From contig NC_073625.1 in NCBI RefSeq assembly GCF_029407905.1, forward strand, positions 175,294,240-175,358,239: 64,000 bases of DNA, read 5' to 3'. Shown here piece after piece: positions 24,901-35,465 of this stretch. Every line of letters begins with the position of its first letter. Position 1 is the first letter of the stretch. This DNA comes from Bubalus kerabau. Lineage: Eukaryota > Chordata > Mammalia > Artiodactyla > Bovidae. Position numbers and translations under genes: made by a program. The notes beneath the pieces are model-generated. The model saw only the letters and a list, made by a program, of their open reading frames with translations, was not told where the DNA came from and ran no database searches.

Positions 24901-24922
24901 AAAAAAAAAAAAAAAAAAAAAA
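24901..24922 (+). repeat. poly(A) run
   Basis: 22 consecutive A. The upstream sequence shows no SINE or LINE that I can recognise, so its origin is unclear. Confidence 0.95.
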
Positions 24923-25334
24923 GGAGTCAGAGGAGGGCCACGATTAACCCAAATGGACGACTGCTGGGAGGCCTTCCTGGCCCAAGAGACCCGGCCAATG
25001 GACCACGCAATGCAGACAGCTGCCTTCTCTGCTTGAGGCCAAGCATGATGGGGGTGGGTGGGGAGGATGGAGGAAGGCCTCCAGCTGCCCGGGTGAGAAG
25101 AGAGAGGCTATGTTTACTCTTGATGGGGAAGTCAATCAGAGAGTGAGGCTTCCAGAAAAACAATTCTTTCAGCAATTTTGTAGTGAAACCCAAATGCCCT
25201 TGGACTGTGAGGAGATGCCTTCCAGGGCAGCAGAGCCTCTCTGGCCCCACTCAGAGCTTCCCTCAGACTGAAGACACATCACATTGCTAGGTATGCTCAT
25301 GTGACATGGGAAGTCCATGTCTGCCACACTGTTC
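24923..25334. other. unassigned intronic sequence
   Basis: Nothing recognised. Confidence 0.5.
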
Positions 25335-25550
25335 TGGATTTACATCTCAGCCCCAAGACACTAAGCTGCGGGACCATGGGCAAGTTACTTCCCTTCTCTG
25401 AGTCTCAGTTTTCTCCTCTGTAAATACAGGATAGTAATTCGAACTACATAATCCGTGGATCAATCCAACTGAGGTTAAGATCAAACCAACTGTCACATGC
25501 AAAGTGCTTAAAATAGTGCTTGGCACAGGGTATGCATCCAATAAACATTC
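25335..25550 (+). repeat. MIR SINE
   Basis: Well-preserved MIR: gggaccatgggcaagttact, then ctctgagtctcagttttctc, and agtgcttggcacaggg near the end. Confidence 0.85.
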
Positions 25551-25679
25551 ATTCCTTTATTAGCTCTGTAATCTCTGTGCAGAAATATATTTTTCCATGG
25601 CTGGGCTCCCTCCTTACTCCTGCCCATGCACCAACATGGGCATTCTTTCTTTGCATCTACATGTCCTACCCCCCAACCC

Positions 25680-25925
25680 CATCTTCTTACAAATGCCTAC
25701 TCACCCATTAAGACCTCTTATCTTTCCTAGTTTCTCCTATCCTTGCCAACTTCTGTCTTTCCTGAAAGACTTTTTCAAGGTCTTTCACGCACAGTCTGAC
25801 CTCTCCCTAGAAGCTATAGAGTTCTTCAAAAGTTTGTGTCATGTGTGATGTTTGCCCTAGACAGAGTGTGAGCTCTCTGACATCTGAAACTTGCTTTATC
25901 TTTTTGTTCCCCTCACAGAATAACA
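25680..25925 (+). repeat. L2 LINE relic
   Basis: Resembles the L2 3' coding and UTR region (ctttcctgaaagactttttc, then agagtgtgagctctctgaca). Edges approximate. Confidence 0.55.
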
Positions 25926-26065
25926 GGAGACTGAGAAATGGCTAGCTATTGGCTGATATGGCTAAAAATGGGCCCCAGTTCATGTTTGGGTTGGTCTCAC
26001 TCTCCCAGGCATTCTCCTCTGATCACTGCCCTCTTCTGCCTTCTGCCTATTGCTCCCTGATGGAA

Positions 26066-26475
26066 TGGTATGGATGAATGTCAGTGTTCTCCCAAAATTC
26101 ACCTGTTGAAACCCTTCCCCTCAATGTGATGACATTAGGAGACAGGGTCTTTGGGAGATCCTCTCCTTAAAACCCAAATCCTAGCATACTAGGATTAGAA
26201 GAGGTCTTGAGGGTGGGGCCCTCATGAATGGGATTAGTGCCCTTATAAGAGTCATGAGAAAACTTGCTTCCTTTCTCTGCATTCCACACATCAGACACAA
26301 TGAGAAGTTGGCAGTTTGCAACCCAGAAAAGAACTTTCACCAGAACCCAATCATGCCAGCACCCTGATCTTGGACTTCCTTCCTTCAGAACCATAGAAAT
26401 CAATTTCTGTTGTTTATAAGCCACCCAATCTATTGTATTTTTTTTTTTTTTACAGGAGCTCCAGCTGACTAAGAT
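26066..26475 (+). mobile_element. MaLR solo LTR (MLT1/MST-like)
   Basis: Solo LTR of an old ERVL-MaLR retroelement. Landmarks are tggtatggatgaatgtcagt at the start, ccctcatgaatgggattagt, cttataagag, and ttataagccacccaatctat near the end. It has no internal coding region. No clear 5-bp duplication remains. Confidence 0.85.
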
Positions 26476-27194
26476 AGCAAACTTCTGTCCTATTCAGTGC
26501 CTGTGTCTTCAGTTCAGCATGCTTCCCCCTGCTCAGTCTTCTCATGATCCATCCACAAACCCACCATTCCAATTTCCACAGGCTTCAATTAGTAGTGGGC
26601 TAAATAATAAATTATAAAATAATAATCTGTCTCAAACTGTCATTTGGTTATCATGGCTTCAGTTACCCCTTTCTACATAAACATGCGTCATCACAGAAAT
26701 CGTCAATGTCTTAAACAAACAAAAGAATGCTTCTCTGTTTCCTGGGACAGCAAGGCTGGGAGGAAAATATTCACTGGTCAGGGGACTTCTCTTAACAACC
26801 CAATTCACACCAGAGACCAGAATCCCATACCTTCAGCACCAGCATTGAGAGATGTTTATTTAGATAACATACGTTGCTGAGTCCTTCCTCAGAGCTCACC
26901 CTGCATTAAGTGCCAGGGCTTTAGAGATTAATGAGATGAGATATGGGTCCCAGCCTCAAAGGCATTCATAGAGTAGTATTTTCACAATTCAAGTCAAATG
27001 TCTCTGTGTACGTGTATTTATATATCACTATATCCACATATACGGAGAGAGACAGAGAAAACAGAGTTTGAATGGAGGGAAGATATGAAGAAAGCTACTG
27101 AACTGCCAAGAGGTCAGTCAGAAGGGGAGAATCTCAGATGCTAGAACCCAGTGTCTAAATGATCAGAAATTATAGTCACCATATATTTAATTTT
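26476..27194. other. unassigned intronic sequence
   Basis: I see no gene. The part at 26880-26985 has an L2-like flavour but is too diverged to call. TATA-rich and GAGA stretches lie at 27010-27065. Confidence 0.45.
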
Positions 27195-27395
27195 GTTTAC
27201 ATGCCATGAACTGCACTAAGTGATTTCTAAACACTATCCTGCCAACTACTTGGCAAGGCAGATCTTTGTATCTCCATTTTATAGATAAAGAAACTGAGGT
27301 TCAAAGGGATTAACTGATTTGCCCAAGATTATCTAACTGGGAAGCGGTAGGGCCAGGATTAGAACCCAGGTTTCTCTGGTTACTAAGCCCAAATT
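27195..27395 (-). repeat. MIR SINE
   Basis: Antisense MIR core: ttatagataaagaaactgag, then gatttgcccaagattatcta and ccaggattagaacccaggtt. Confidence 0.88.
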
Positions 27396-28224
27396 TTCCT
27401 TCCTAGAGGACAGGAGAAAAACAAAAATATCCAAAATGTCTGTGAAACAATACCATTGCAACTGCAAACAGGTGGCTTCACTAAGCCAATCACTGCTGAT
27501 TGTTCAGCTGATATTCCAGAGGCCAGGCAGAAGGATAACCTTGGAGATGCAGGGAGAATCAGGATGTGATTCCAGCTCGGGGGCTTACAGGGTGGTGATG
27601 GACCAGACTAGGAGCACAGGTACTCCGGAGGGAGAGCCGCAGACTGGGGGACCAGTCAGGGGAGGCTCCCAGGGGAGACCATGTCCAGCCCTGGCCATGT
27701 CTTGAGTCACAGAAGGAATCGGGATGAGGAAGGTGACCTTACAGCCCAAAGACATAGTCCAAAGGGCCCAGGGCAGGCATGAGCCCATCCTGGCCCAAGA
27801 ACCACAGGTACTCTGGGATGAGTGCAGGTCAGCACGTGCCCTCTGATGCGCTGCTGGGGAAACTACTGTCACATCGCTAGAAGTCACATGCTACTTTCCC
27901 AGAGATGATACAGGACAATTCGCCATAAAAATCCCACACCACTTTCACCCCTGTAGGAGGTTCTGCATGTGCACTTTTGAATAGACAGGGATGGTTTTTG
28001 AATCTGTGAGAGGGAGGGTGAGGCTGCTGCTCGAAGCAGGTTTCTATGGTTAAGAACAAGGCCCACTCCCTTCACCTCTTGACAGGCCCCTCAAGACAAC
28101 AGCCTTGGACTCTCCTGCTGTTAGCAGGACCATAGGGCTCCTGGGGATCTCAGAGATACAGTCAGCTTCCTCATGGCCACCAGATCTGCCTTTAAACCCA
28201 AAGGGGAGAACACGTGATGAATAG
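27396..28224. other. unassigned intronic sequence
   Basis: Nothing recognised. Confidence 0.5.
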
Positions 28225-28430
28225 TCAGGGGGCCCTGGGTGTAATGAGCCTTCTCATTCTCACCCCGGTGTCACAACCTTCACTGGTAGTCCTGGCAAGT
28301 CATTTGCCCTCTTTCAGACTTAGTTTCTTCTCTGTGAAGTGGGCTACCAACATCAGCCCTGCATGGCTTATAAATATGAGAGACAGTCCAGGTAGAGATT
28401 AGCAGGGTGCCTGTTACGCTAAGGAGAGGT
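28225..28430 (+). repeat. MIR SINE
   Basis: Contains ctggcaagtcatttgccctc, then cttagtttcttctctgtgaa, in MIR order. Confidence 0.75.
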
Positions 28431-28753
28431 TCCACAAACTGCAATTAGTACAATTATACAACTCTTACTACAATTCCGCTCTGTCCTCTCCCCTCCTTAC
28501 TACCAAATGCTGCACTTGCAAGCCCCTTCCCACCCCCATCTCCCTTGTCTGCATGCCCATCATATGGTACTACGCTTGGTACCAACTCAGCCGGCTGTTA
28601 TTCTCTTAAAGTTTCCACATAAAAATCTTGTCTCTTCAACCACATCAAAGCTCTCAAAGCTAGGCAGTAGTGAGATGGGAATGGGGGTGGTCTTCTTATA
28701 TTTTTAAGAACCCTCCAAAGCACTGAGCCAGGCTCTGGAAACATAGGCAGACA
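28431..28753. other. unassigned intronic sequence
   Basis: Nothing confidently recognised. Confidence 0.45.
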
Positions 28754-28767
28754 CAACATCAGTTATT

Positions 28768-29041
28768 GCTGCTGCTACTGCTAAGTCACTTCAGTCGTGT
28801 CCAACTCTGTGCGACTCCAAGGACTGCAGCCCACCAGGCTTCTCCGTCCATGGGATTCTCCAGGCAAGAACACTGGAATGGGTTGCCATTTCCTTCTCCA
28901 ATGCATGGAAGTGGAAAGTGAAAGTGAAGTCGCTCAGTCGTGTCTGACTCTTAGCAACCCCATGGACTGCAGCCCACCAGGCTCCTCCATCCATGGGATT
29001 TTCCGGGCAACAGTACTGGAGTGGGGTGCCATTGCCTTTTC
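28768..29041 (-). mobile_element. BOV-A2 SINE, full dimer
   Basis: GCT-rich start (complement of the (AGC)n tail), two BOV-A monomers, and a perfect 14-bp duplication, CAACATCAGTTATT, at 28754-28767 and 29042-29055. Confidence 0.95.
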
Positions 29042-29078
29042 CAACATCAGTTATTACTGATGGTCTATACTCAAGTAT

Positions 29079-29421
29079 GGGTTTCCCTGGTAGCTCAGCT
29101 TGTAAAGAATCTTCCTGTAATGCAGGAGACCCTGGTTCGATTCCTGAGTTGGGAAGATCACCTGGACAAGGGATATGGTACCCTCTCCAGAATTCTTAGG
29201 ATTCCCTGGTGACTCAGATGGTAAAGAATCCACGTGAAATGCAGGAAACCCCTGGGTTAGGAAGATCCCCTGGAGGAGGGCATGGCAACACACTCCAGTA
29301 TTCTTGGAGAATGAAAAATAGCCTTCTATTTTTTTGAGAATCCCCATGGACAGAGGAGACTGGTGGGCTACAGTCCATGGGGTCACAGAGTCAGACACAA
29401 CTCAGCAACTAAGCAAAGCAC
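29079..29421 (+). mobile_element. two adjacent Bov-tA SINEs, the first 3'-truncated
   Basis: A first Bov-tA (29079-29197) stops after its mid part and a second begins at about 29198. The second carries a 25-30 bp insertion (29305-29335). The composite is flanked by ATACTCAAGTAT (29067-29078) and ATACTCAGGTAT (29422-29433). Confidence 0.85.
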
Positions 29422-29433
29422 ATACTCAGGTAT

Positions 29434-31439
29434 TGTTCTGAACAATCAATGCCTGGATCTTGAGAACTGAAAAGGGTTTGTATACCAGGCTCATGAGACC
29501 TGAGATAACTGATATATCACCAAATTTGACACATATCTTAAGATGTTTATTGTATTGTCTTTTTTTCCTGGATAAGACATGTCTTTATCTGCCCCAAAGG
29601 TTCCTTGGGTCCACAATGCCCTCTCAGCTTTGCATAGGATCTGGTTATTTCAAGGCGTCCTGGAAGTATTTTCCCATTTTGAATAGCCAAGATACAGAAG
29701 AGAAAAAGGAAGGGGTTATAATAACTCCCTGGCCACTGTATTATTTCTGAAGTTGGGAATACGTTTGCACTGAAATTGCAGAGATCCTGCAAAAACGGTT
29801 CCCAGGGCTTAGCTGCTCGATTTGCTACAGGCAAGAAGCAAGAAATACAAAGGCAGAACCAGCTGTGTGCCTCAAACACAACATCATACAAGAGCCCACG
29901 CCAGGAAGATGTGCTTCCAGACAGTTGTTCAGAGGGTGTATTCAAGTCTGCCAGGAAGCCTGACACGGCATTCCCAATCTTCCTCTACACATGAATTCGG
30001 AACTGTATGGGAAAAGAAGGGTATTTTTCATTCAATCTTCTTCGCATGCCTCCCTGACTTTTCTCCTCTTTAGTAATACGGGAATAATAACAACATGAAC
30101 GTTAAAAACTGCAAAGTCAGTGGCAGGATGCATCATATACAAAGCATAACCTTCAGTGTCTCAAACATTCTTCAGAGATGATTTGAAATTTGGAAACATA
30201 AAATGAACGTACATTGTGATAAGGAAAGTCAGCCCTGTACTTCCCAACTGAAGTGTCATAGTAAATGTCTCTGTTTTGATCAAGTATTACACATTTGTCT
30301 TTAAAAAAAAAAAAAAAAATTGCAGCTAACAACGCCCTTTGCAGCCCCCCAGTGGTAGGAAAGAGAAAGAAGGAAGACGGAGGATTCAGAAAGCAACTCG
30401 CACTCAGCAGACCAATCAACTTTTTACTCCAGAAAGACAAATGGCTTGTTTTCAGCACGAAATGAATATGTTCTAAGTGAGGAAGATGAAAAGTGTTGGT
30501 TAAAATGCACATAATTATTCATATGAGCGTGAATCATTGAGAGCCTGGATTTTTTCTTCTTTTCTTTTCAATCTTTCTCTTTTATCTGTACCGTTTTCCA
30601 TTCTAACCTGGGAACCCCGCAATGCATTAGCATACCAGGTCTTCTTCTCAAACAAGTTTTCCCTTCTTTCTTCACTTGCTGTGAGCCCCCCTGTTTGCAG
30701 ACATCTGCTCATACATACACAATTTGCTCTGCTACAAAGTGACGAAAAAATTCAATAGATATCACTCGCCTGTTTAACAAAGTTTTTATATTGGGGAAGG
30801 AGAGCAAAAGCTTTGGAACTTCATTAATTCCGTTTTCACAAAAACAACAGTCTCTGGAGGTGATGGGCGGCTTCTTTACACATTCCTTTACCTTTGCCAC
30901 ATGTTTGAGAAATCTTCATCCGTTTTCCGCTGTCTTCCGCCAAAAGAAACTACTTCTCAAGGATGGGGGTGGGGGGATGGGATGAAAAGAAATAGGATGC
31001 CTGCTTATAAAATCATGTCACCAAAAACCATGTCACCACAAAACTAAAAGGTTACAGGATGAACAGAAACTCTACTATCCTCAATTGTATCACTCTCAAG
31101 TTGCGAGAGAGGCATTTCCGAGGTTCTCAGGAGTCGAACTGTCTGCCTCGTACTCTCCCCACCCTCCAAGGGTAATTAAAGACAGAAAACATTCCCTCCT
31201 GAGCCAAGTGGAAGCTACAGTGCAAAGCCAGCTTGCAAATCAGATTGCCTCTAATAGGGCGTCTCTCTATCTTCTGGAGCAAACTCCTCCTTCCCCTGAC
31301 AATGGTCAATGACCACGATCCTCCCGGAGCTGGTTAACGGGCAAATTTGACCACAACTATTAAACCAAGCGCACGCTCTCCCAGTTAAAGCACAGAGAAT
31401 CAACAAGTTAGCATAAAGCTGGGCGCCCCAGCCCAGAAC
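29434..31439. other. unique sequence downstream of the CLSTN2 first exon
   Basis: Repeat-poor except for an A-run at 30303-30319. No exon recognised. It is early intron 1 and could hold regulatory elements. Confidence 0.5.
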
Positions 31440-32329
31440 TGCCTCTCCGGCGCCCACCGCCGCCCACCCCTCGCTCTGCCCCTCCCTTGCCTCTCCCACC
31501 AACGTCCAGCAAGCACGTGACCTTCCGTTTTCAGTTCACCCTCTGGTCGCCCCCACCCCAGCGCTCCTCCCCGCACTCCAAGGCAGCAAATCCCGCGGTT
31601 CGCCAGCCTACAGCCTCTCGACCTCGCCAGGCGTTCGCCCGGATCGTGCTTCCTCCGAGGCGCGAGGACCCGAGAGGTCAAAACTCCAAGCGAACCAGAA
31701 TAGTGGGGAGGGAGGTCACCAGGTTCTGCGCTCGGGTGCCGAAGCACAGTCGCAGAGGCTGTGGGGAACATCACATCCCGCACTTCTCCTGGACCCCGAG
31801 GGCGCGCATTCCCAGGGGAGCCAGAGCCGCCCTGGGGGAGCCTGAGGCCAGCCAAGGGGAGCCTTCTCTGGAGCCCACAAGTTTCCACCCCATCCCCGAG
31901 CTGGGAGACGAGCCCTGCTCTCTCATTAGAGGCGCCGTCGCTGATTCCTCCTTCTGGGCTGAAGCAGACAACTGCGTCTCCGCGTCGCACCAGCGCCCTG
32001 CTCGAGCCGTCCCCCGGCCGGAGCCCGCGACTCAGACAGTACGCCCCCACCCCGGGGCAGACAGCCCCGAAACTTATCCCGACTCCCCAGACCTCGCCTT
32101 CCCCAGGGTCCCTAGGCCCCGCCCAGGGGTTGGGTCGGCGTCCGCAGGTGAAATCTATCTAGTCCACGGCGCAGGGCGCTCACTTCGGGCAACCTGGGCT
32201 CACGGGCACCGGGAAGCTGCGGCAAGGAAGGGTGTGCAAATCCAGCGTGAGCCCGGGTGCCCGCTGCTTACACTCTCAAGCCCGCCCTGCTTCCCTCCTG
32301 GAAGACGAAGAAAGTTCCCCAGCACCCAC

Positions 32330-32435
32330 CTTTAGCCGCGAGGAGGCGGCGCCGCCCGCTGTCCCCGCCGCCGCTGCCGCTCCCCACGCCCAGCGCCAGC
32401 AGGAGCGGCACCCAGCACAGCCTTCCAGTCAGCAT
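32330..32435 (-). CDS. CLSTN2: CLSTN2 (calsyntenin-2) first coding exon, partial gene
   Basis: The ATG at 32435-32433 has A at -3 and starts a 35-codon reading that ends at 32330 with one extra base before a donor (AAAG|GTGGGT). The peptide opens MLTGRLCWVPLLLALG, passes through a Ser/Gly-rich stretch and ends RRRLLAAK. This closely matches the N-terminus of mammalian calsyntenin-2 as I know it. Phase 1 splicing fits a Val (GTN) next, as in the family. Residues 1 to about 20 form a signal peptide: a basic residue, then a hydrophobic core. Calsyntenins are type I membrane proteins with two cadherin repeats and an LNS-type domain, acting at postsynaptic membranes and in kinesin-linked transport (established). 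The rest of the gene lies off the left edge. Small differences from human (Thr at residue 3, shorter Gly run) look like species variation. Confidence 0.93.
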
Positions 32436-32660
32436 CCTCGCCGCCGCCGCCGCCTCAGAGCTGCCGCCGCCGCCTATTGCCCGCACCGACTCTCCCCTCC
32501 CGGTGCGTGCCGGGCCGCGGGCCGCCTCGCCCTGCCGCTGGGTGCGCTTCGGGAGCCGCCGCGCTCGGTCTCCGGTGTCCACCGCCGCTCCGCTCGCCCG
32601 CCGGCAGCAGCCGCGCTCACTGGCACGGACCTGGAGCGGCTCCGGCGCTCACCCCGGGAC
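32436..32660 (-). promoter_or_regulatory. CLSTN2: CLSTN2 5' UTR and core promoter region
   Basis: GC-rich leader upstream of the ATG. CGG triplet runs on the sense strand lie right next to the start codon (plus coordinates 32439-32454 and 32464-32474). The reading frame stays open upstream to 32582 and beyond but has no in-frame ATG, so the 32435 start is the best choice. The transcription start cannot be placed exactly; somewhere between about 32450 and 32650 is inferred from the CRE position. Confidence 0.65.
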
Positions 32661-32664
32661 GGCC

Positions 32665-32676
32665 CGTGACGTCACG
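32665..32676. promoter_or_regulatory. perfect CRE palindrome (CREB/ATF site)
   Basis: CGTGACGTCACG is a 12-bp perfect palindrome around the full CRE TGACGTCA, 230 bp upstream of the CLSTN2 ATG. CREB/ATF factors bind this octamer, and promoter-proximal CpG-containing CREs are the responsive kind (established). That it regulates CLSTN2 is inference. Confidence 0.75.
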
Positions 32677-32695
32677 GACGGGGGGAGGCGGCTCC

Positions 32696-32706
32696 TGCAT
32701 ATTCAT
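32696..32706 (-). promoter_or_regulatory. POU-dimer-like site
   Basis: On the minus strand it reads ATGAATATGCA, close to the palindromic POU homodimer (MORE-type) element. It lies 20 bp upstream of the CRE. Confidence 0.4.
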
Positions 32707-33320
32707 GAGGCGCGGACAACGGCAGCGGCCGTGAGCTCGCGGCTCCGCGGCCCCGGACCCCAACTTCGCCCGTCGTCCTCGAGCTCTCGGGGCGCTCCAG
32801 CTCCAGTTTTCCAGCTCCAGGCAGGACTTGGCTCCCAGAGGGCCGGGTGGGCGGCTGCGGGGAGCCCTCTGGCCGCGCACCCTTCTCGCTCCGGCTCGCA
32901 AATAACTGCCTAAAGGGATGACTGGCTCCCTCAGAAGTGGTTCCCGGGAGTTTGAGCGTCGCCCGCGGGGACTCAGGGCGCCGGGCCCCGCCACGCCCTT
33001 GAAGCTGACATCCGCTCCAAGAGAAGCGGGGGTGTTGCTGCCAGTCCTGCCCGTGGCTGGGACTCTGGACGTTCTATGCCGCCTGGTCTGGGGAGGGCGC
33101 CCGGCCCACGCTAGAGTTGGAGAGCGCGAGTGCTGCGAGCGCTGGTCGGAGTTGCGGAGCCGTGTGCATCACCGCGGACCGGAAGGGCAGTGGCCGGAGT
33201 CCGCACCATCTTGGAGATGCAGGGACAGCCAAGGCTCCCGGAGGCTGATGGACCAGATCACAGAAGGCAGACTTGGGGCGCTGGGCCTGCCGAGGCTACA
33301 GTGGGACAGAAACTTCGCTG

Positions 33321-34109
33321 CAGTATGGTGCCCAGGCAAGAAGTTACCACCTTTCTGTTTCACTGCACGTATCTTAAGACCTGGCCACCTGACGTCATGC
33401 TTGTAATTGTCAGTTCCCAGAGTGCAAGGGCCATGCACTCCTGACGACCCTCCCCAACCCCAGGCCACAGAGGTTTCAAAGAGGTGCTCCATAAACACTA
33501 ATTAATGGCTCACAATAAATCCTTGACCGTATTCGCATACATGTGTGCAGTGCCAATATCACACACAAGTCAGGGTTCAAATAAGGACGTAGAGAAATCC
33601 AGAGAGAACCAAAAGTTATTTATTCATTGATTCATCCCTTTTACTGAGCACCTAGACAGGTAATGTCACCCTGCCACTGGACACTAAATTAGACATTAGT
33701 CCATCCAAAGACCCAGGAGAGTTGTCTGTCCTCTCTTTAAAGTCTTTATTCCTGTGAGAAGCCAAAGAAGGCAGTAAAAGGCAATTACAATGCTTTGTGG
33801 TAGGCACATTCTTTATGTTGCTAGATATGAGCCTATACAAATCAATTAACAAAATGTATATGCTGCAACGGTGTCTAAACAGCATCCTATAATTAATAAC
33901 TGTAGTTTGGAGTACTCAACAAAGCCATAAAATCCATTAACAGCCCTCCTGCTGTTCAGTCACTCTGCATCCAGCCTGGCAGCTCACCCAGAGCTACTGC
34001 CATTGTGCAGGTGGACTCTTCTGCATTTCCAGGCACTGAGAGGTGCTTGGAGTGCAGCCATGAATCACATTGGCTACAGAAAGCCTCAACCCAGGAAGGG
34101 TGCTTCACC
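33321..34109. other. CLSTN2 5' flank, unassigned
   Basis: I see no gene. GC falls off after the island. An L2/MIR-like phrase occurs at 33610-33650 but is too short to call. Confidence 0.5.
33390..33397. promoter_or_regulatory. second full CRE (TGACGTCA)
   Basis: A perfect CRE octamer about 720 bp further upstream, just beyond the edge of the island. Confidence 0.5.
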
Positions 34110-34215
34110 TGCACATCTCCTTTAACCTGCACAACCCACGTCTGTGTTACTCTCCTTTCATACAGGAGTAAATGGAGCAAACTTCCTTGTCCAAGGTCAA
34201 AGGGCTAAAAAATCC
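34110..34215 (-). repeat. MIR SINE fragment
   Basis: Antisense MIR-like wording (ctttcatacaggagtaaatg, then gtccaaggtcaaagggctaa). Confidence 0.5.
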
Positions 34216-34377
34216 CTCAGGCCCACACTAGGTTCTTGCCCTTTCCAGACTTGGTGTCGGAATCCAGAAAGAATGGCGTGCAGAAGAAGGAAAAGTTGAC
34301 CCAAGCAAAATCAGGGAGGCCAGCAAATAGAGGAAGAATATAGACGTGTCTCATTTTCTTCCATTTATGCTACACCC
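34216..34377. other. unassigned intergenic sequence
   Basis: Nothing recognised. Confidence 0.5.
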
Positions 34378-34590
34378 AGGGCTTCCCAGGTTGGCTCAGT
34401 GGTAAAGAATCCGCCTGCTGGTGCAGGAGACGCCAGTTCTATCCCTGGGTGGGGAAGATCTCCTGGAGAAGAGAATGGCAAACAACTCCAGTATTCTTGC
34501 CTGGGAAATCTCATGTTCAGAGGAGCCTAGCAGGCTACAGTCCGTGGGGTCACAAAAGAGTCTGACACAACTTAGCGACTAAACAACTTC
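34378..34590 (+). mobile_element. Bov-tA SINE
   Basis: Complete element (ggcttcccaggttggctcag to ctgacacaacttagcgacta). Confidence 0.9.
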
Positions 34591-34924
34591 ATGCTCCATC
34601 CAATTATATATCTGCCTCCCCTTCATTTTCTAATAAATAAACTTACTTTACTGACCTACTGTCATTCTATTGAGTTTTTTAAGACCAGTTGGCTAGTTCC
34701 CAAAATTTTGCATGGACTTTCAAATCAGACCAAATAATGAAAAAGAAGGGAACATACAGTTGATGGGGAAGCATCCTCAAACCCATGCAGCAGATCACCA
34801 GAAAGAACACAGCAGAGAAAGATACCAGGAGGTAGGCCAGTTGCTAACAACATTGCTAACCTCTATTTCCTCCTCTACAAATAGGGGGGATAATTTATGC
34901 CTGTTGTAAAAAATCAAGTGTGCT
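34591..34924. other. unassigned intergenic sequence
   Basis: Nothing recognised. Confidence 0.5.
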
Positions 34925-35262
34925 AATGGCCCCTGTTTGTTTATACCCCCCTGGATTCATTCCCTTTGGATATATTATCCACATGATTTGCTTTGGCCAG
35001 TAAGACAGCAGCCATACATGTTTTCTATTCCTCTTCCAGGTCAACCAAGAGGTGACCTGCTGGAGGGTGAGACCACACAGAGTGGAGCTGAGCTATCCAT
35101 CCAGCCACGGTCATCCTAGACTAGTCAGCACCAACTGACCCACAAGCTGAATGCAGACAACATGAGCAAGCCCAGCCAATCCTGACCCACATCAGAGCTG
35201 CCCAACCGACTTATGAAAAGTAATCAGTGGTTGCATTCAGCCACTACGTTTTGGGGTGGTTG
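34925..35262 (+). mobile_element. MaLR LTR, MLT1-like
   Basis: Reads like the 3' half of an old MLT1 LTR: gacccacatcagagctgccc, and ccactacgttttggggtggt at the end. A Bov-tA follows directly. Confidence 0.55.
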
Positions 35263-35268
35263 ATTAAG

Positions 35269-35465
35269 GAGCATTTCCCTTGTGGCTTAACTGGTAAAGA
35301 ATCCACCTGCAATGTGGGAGACCTGTGTTCAATCCCTGGATTGGGAAGATCCCCTGGAGAAAGGAAAGGCTACCCACTCCAGTATTCTGGCCTGGAGAAT
35401 TCCATGGACTGTATAGTCCATGGGTCTCAAAGAGTCAGACACAACTGAGTGACTTTCACTTTCAC
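35269..35465 (+). mobile_element. Bov-tA SINE
   Basis: tRNA-like head (catttcccttgtggcttaac) and a body to gagtcagacacaactgagtg; a short internal deletion lies near 35412. Confidence 0.9.

Larger units (their letters stand above)
1..32329 (-). other. CLSTN2: CLSTN2 intron 1 (5' part, continues off the left edge)
   Basis: This is inferred from the exon 1 splice donor at 32329-32328 on the minus strand. Everything to the left, to the window edge, would be transcribed as intron 1. Mammalian CLSTN2 has a very long first intron (established knowledge), so the absence of exon 2 here is expected. No other conserved coding exon was recognised. The content is unique DNA plus the repeats listed separately. 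Confidence 0.75.
31440..33320. promoter_or_regulatory. CLSTN2: CpG island over the CLSTN2 promoter and exon 1
   Basis: A stretch of about 1.9 kb with very high GC and CpG density against a CpG-poor background, densest at 32330-32900. It spans the start of intron 1, the first coding exon and the 5' flank. Islands of this type usually mark broad, TATA-less promoters, and no canonical TATA box was seen at a sensible distance. GC boxes such as ccccgccc (32117-32124) are present. Boundaries were judged by eye. Confidence 0.9.

Noticed and set aside
32436..32582. In-frame N-terminal extension of CLSTN2 to 32582
   Set aside because: The frame is open but begins at GTG, not ATG. It would bury the signal peptide; the 32435 ATG has a good context and matches the family.
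31487..32913. Long plus-strand open frames across the CpG island (up to 282 codons)
   Set aside because: GC-rich DNA has few stop codons. The frames start at non-ATG or weak sites, encode low-complexity Pro/Arg/Ala-rich text and overlap CLSTN2 exon 1 in antisense.
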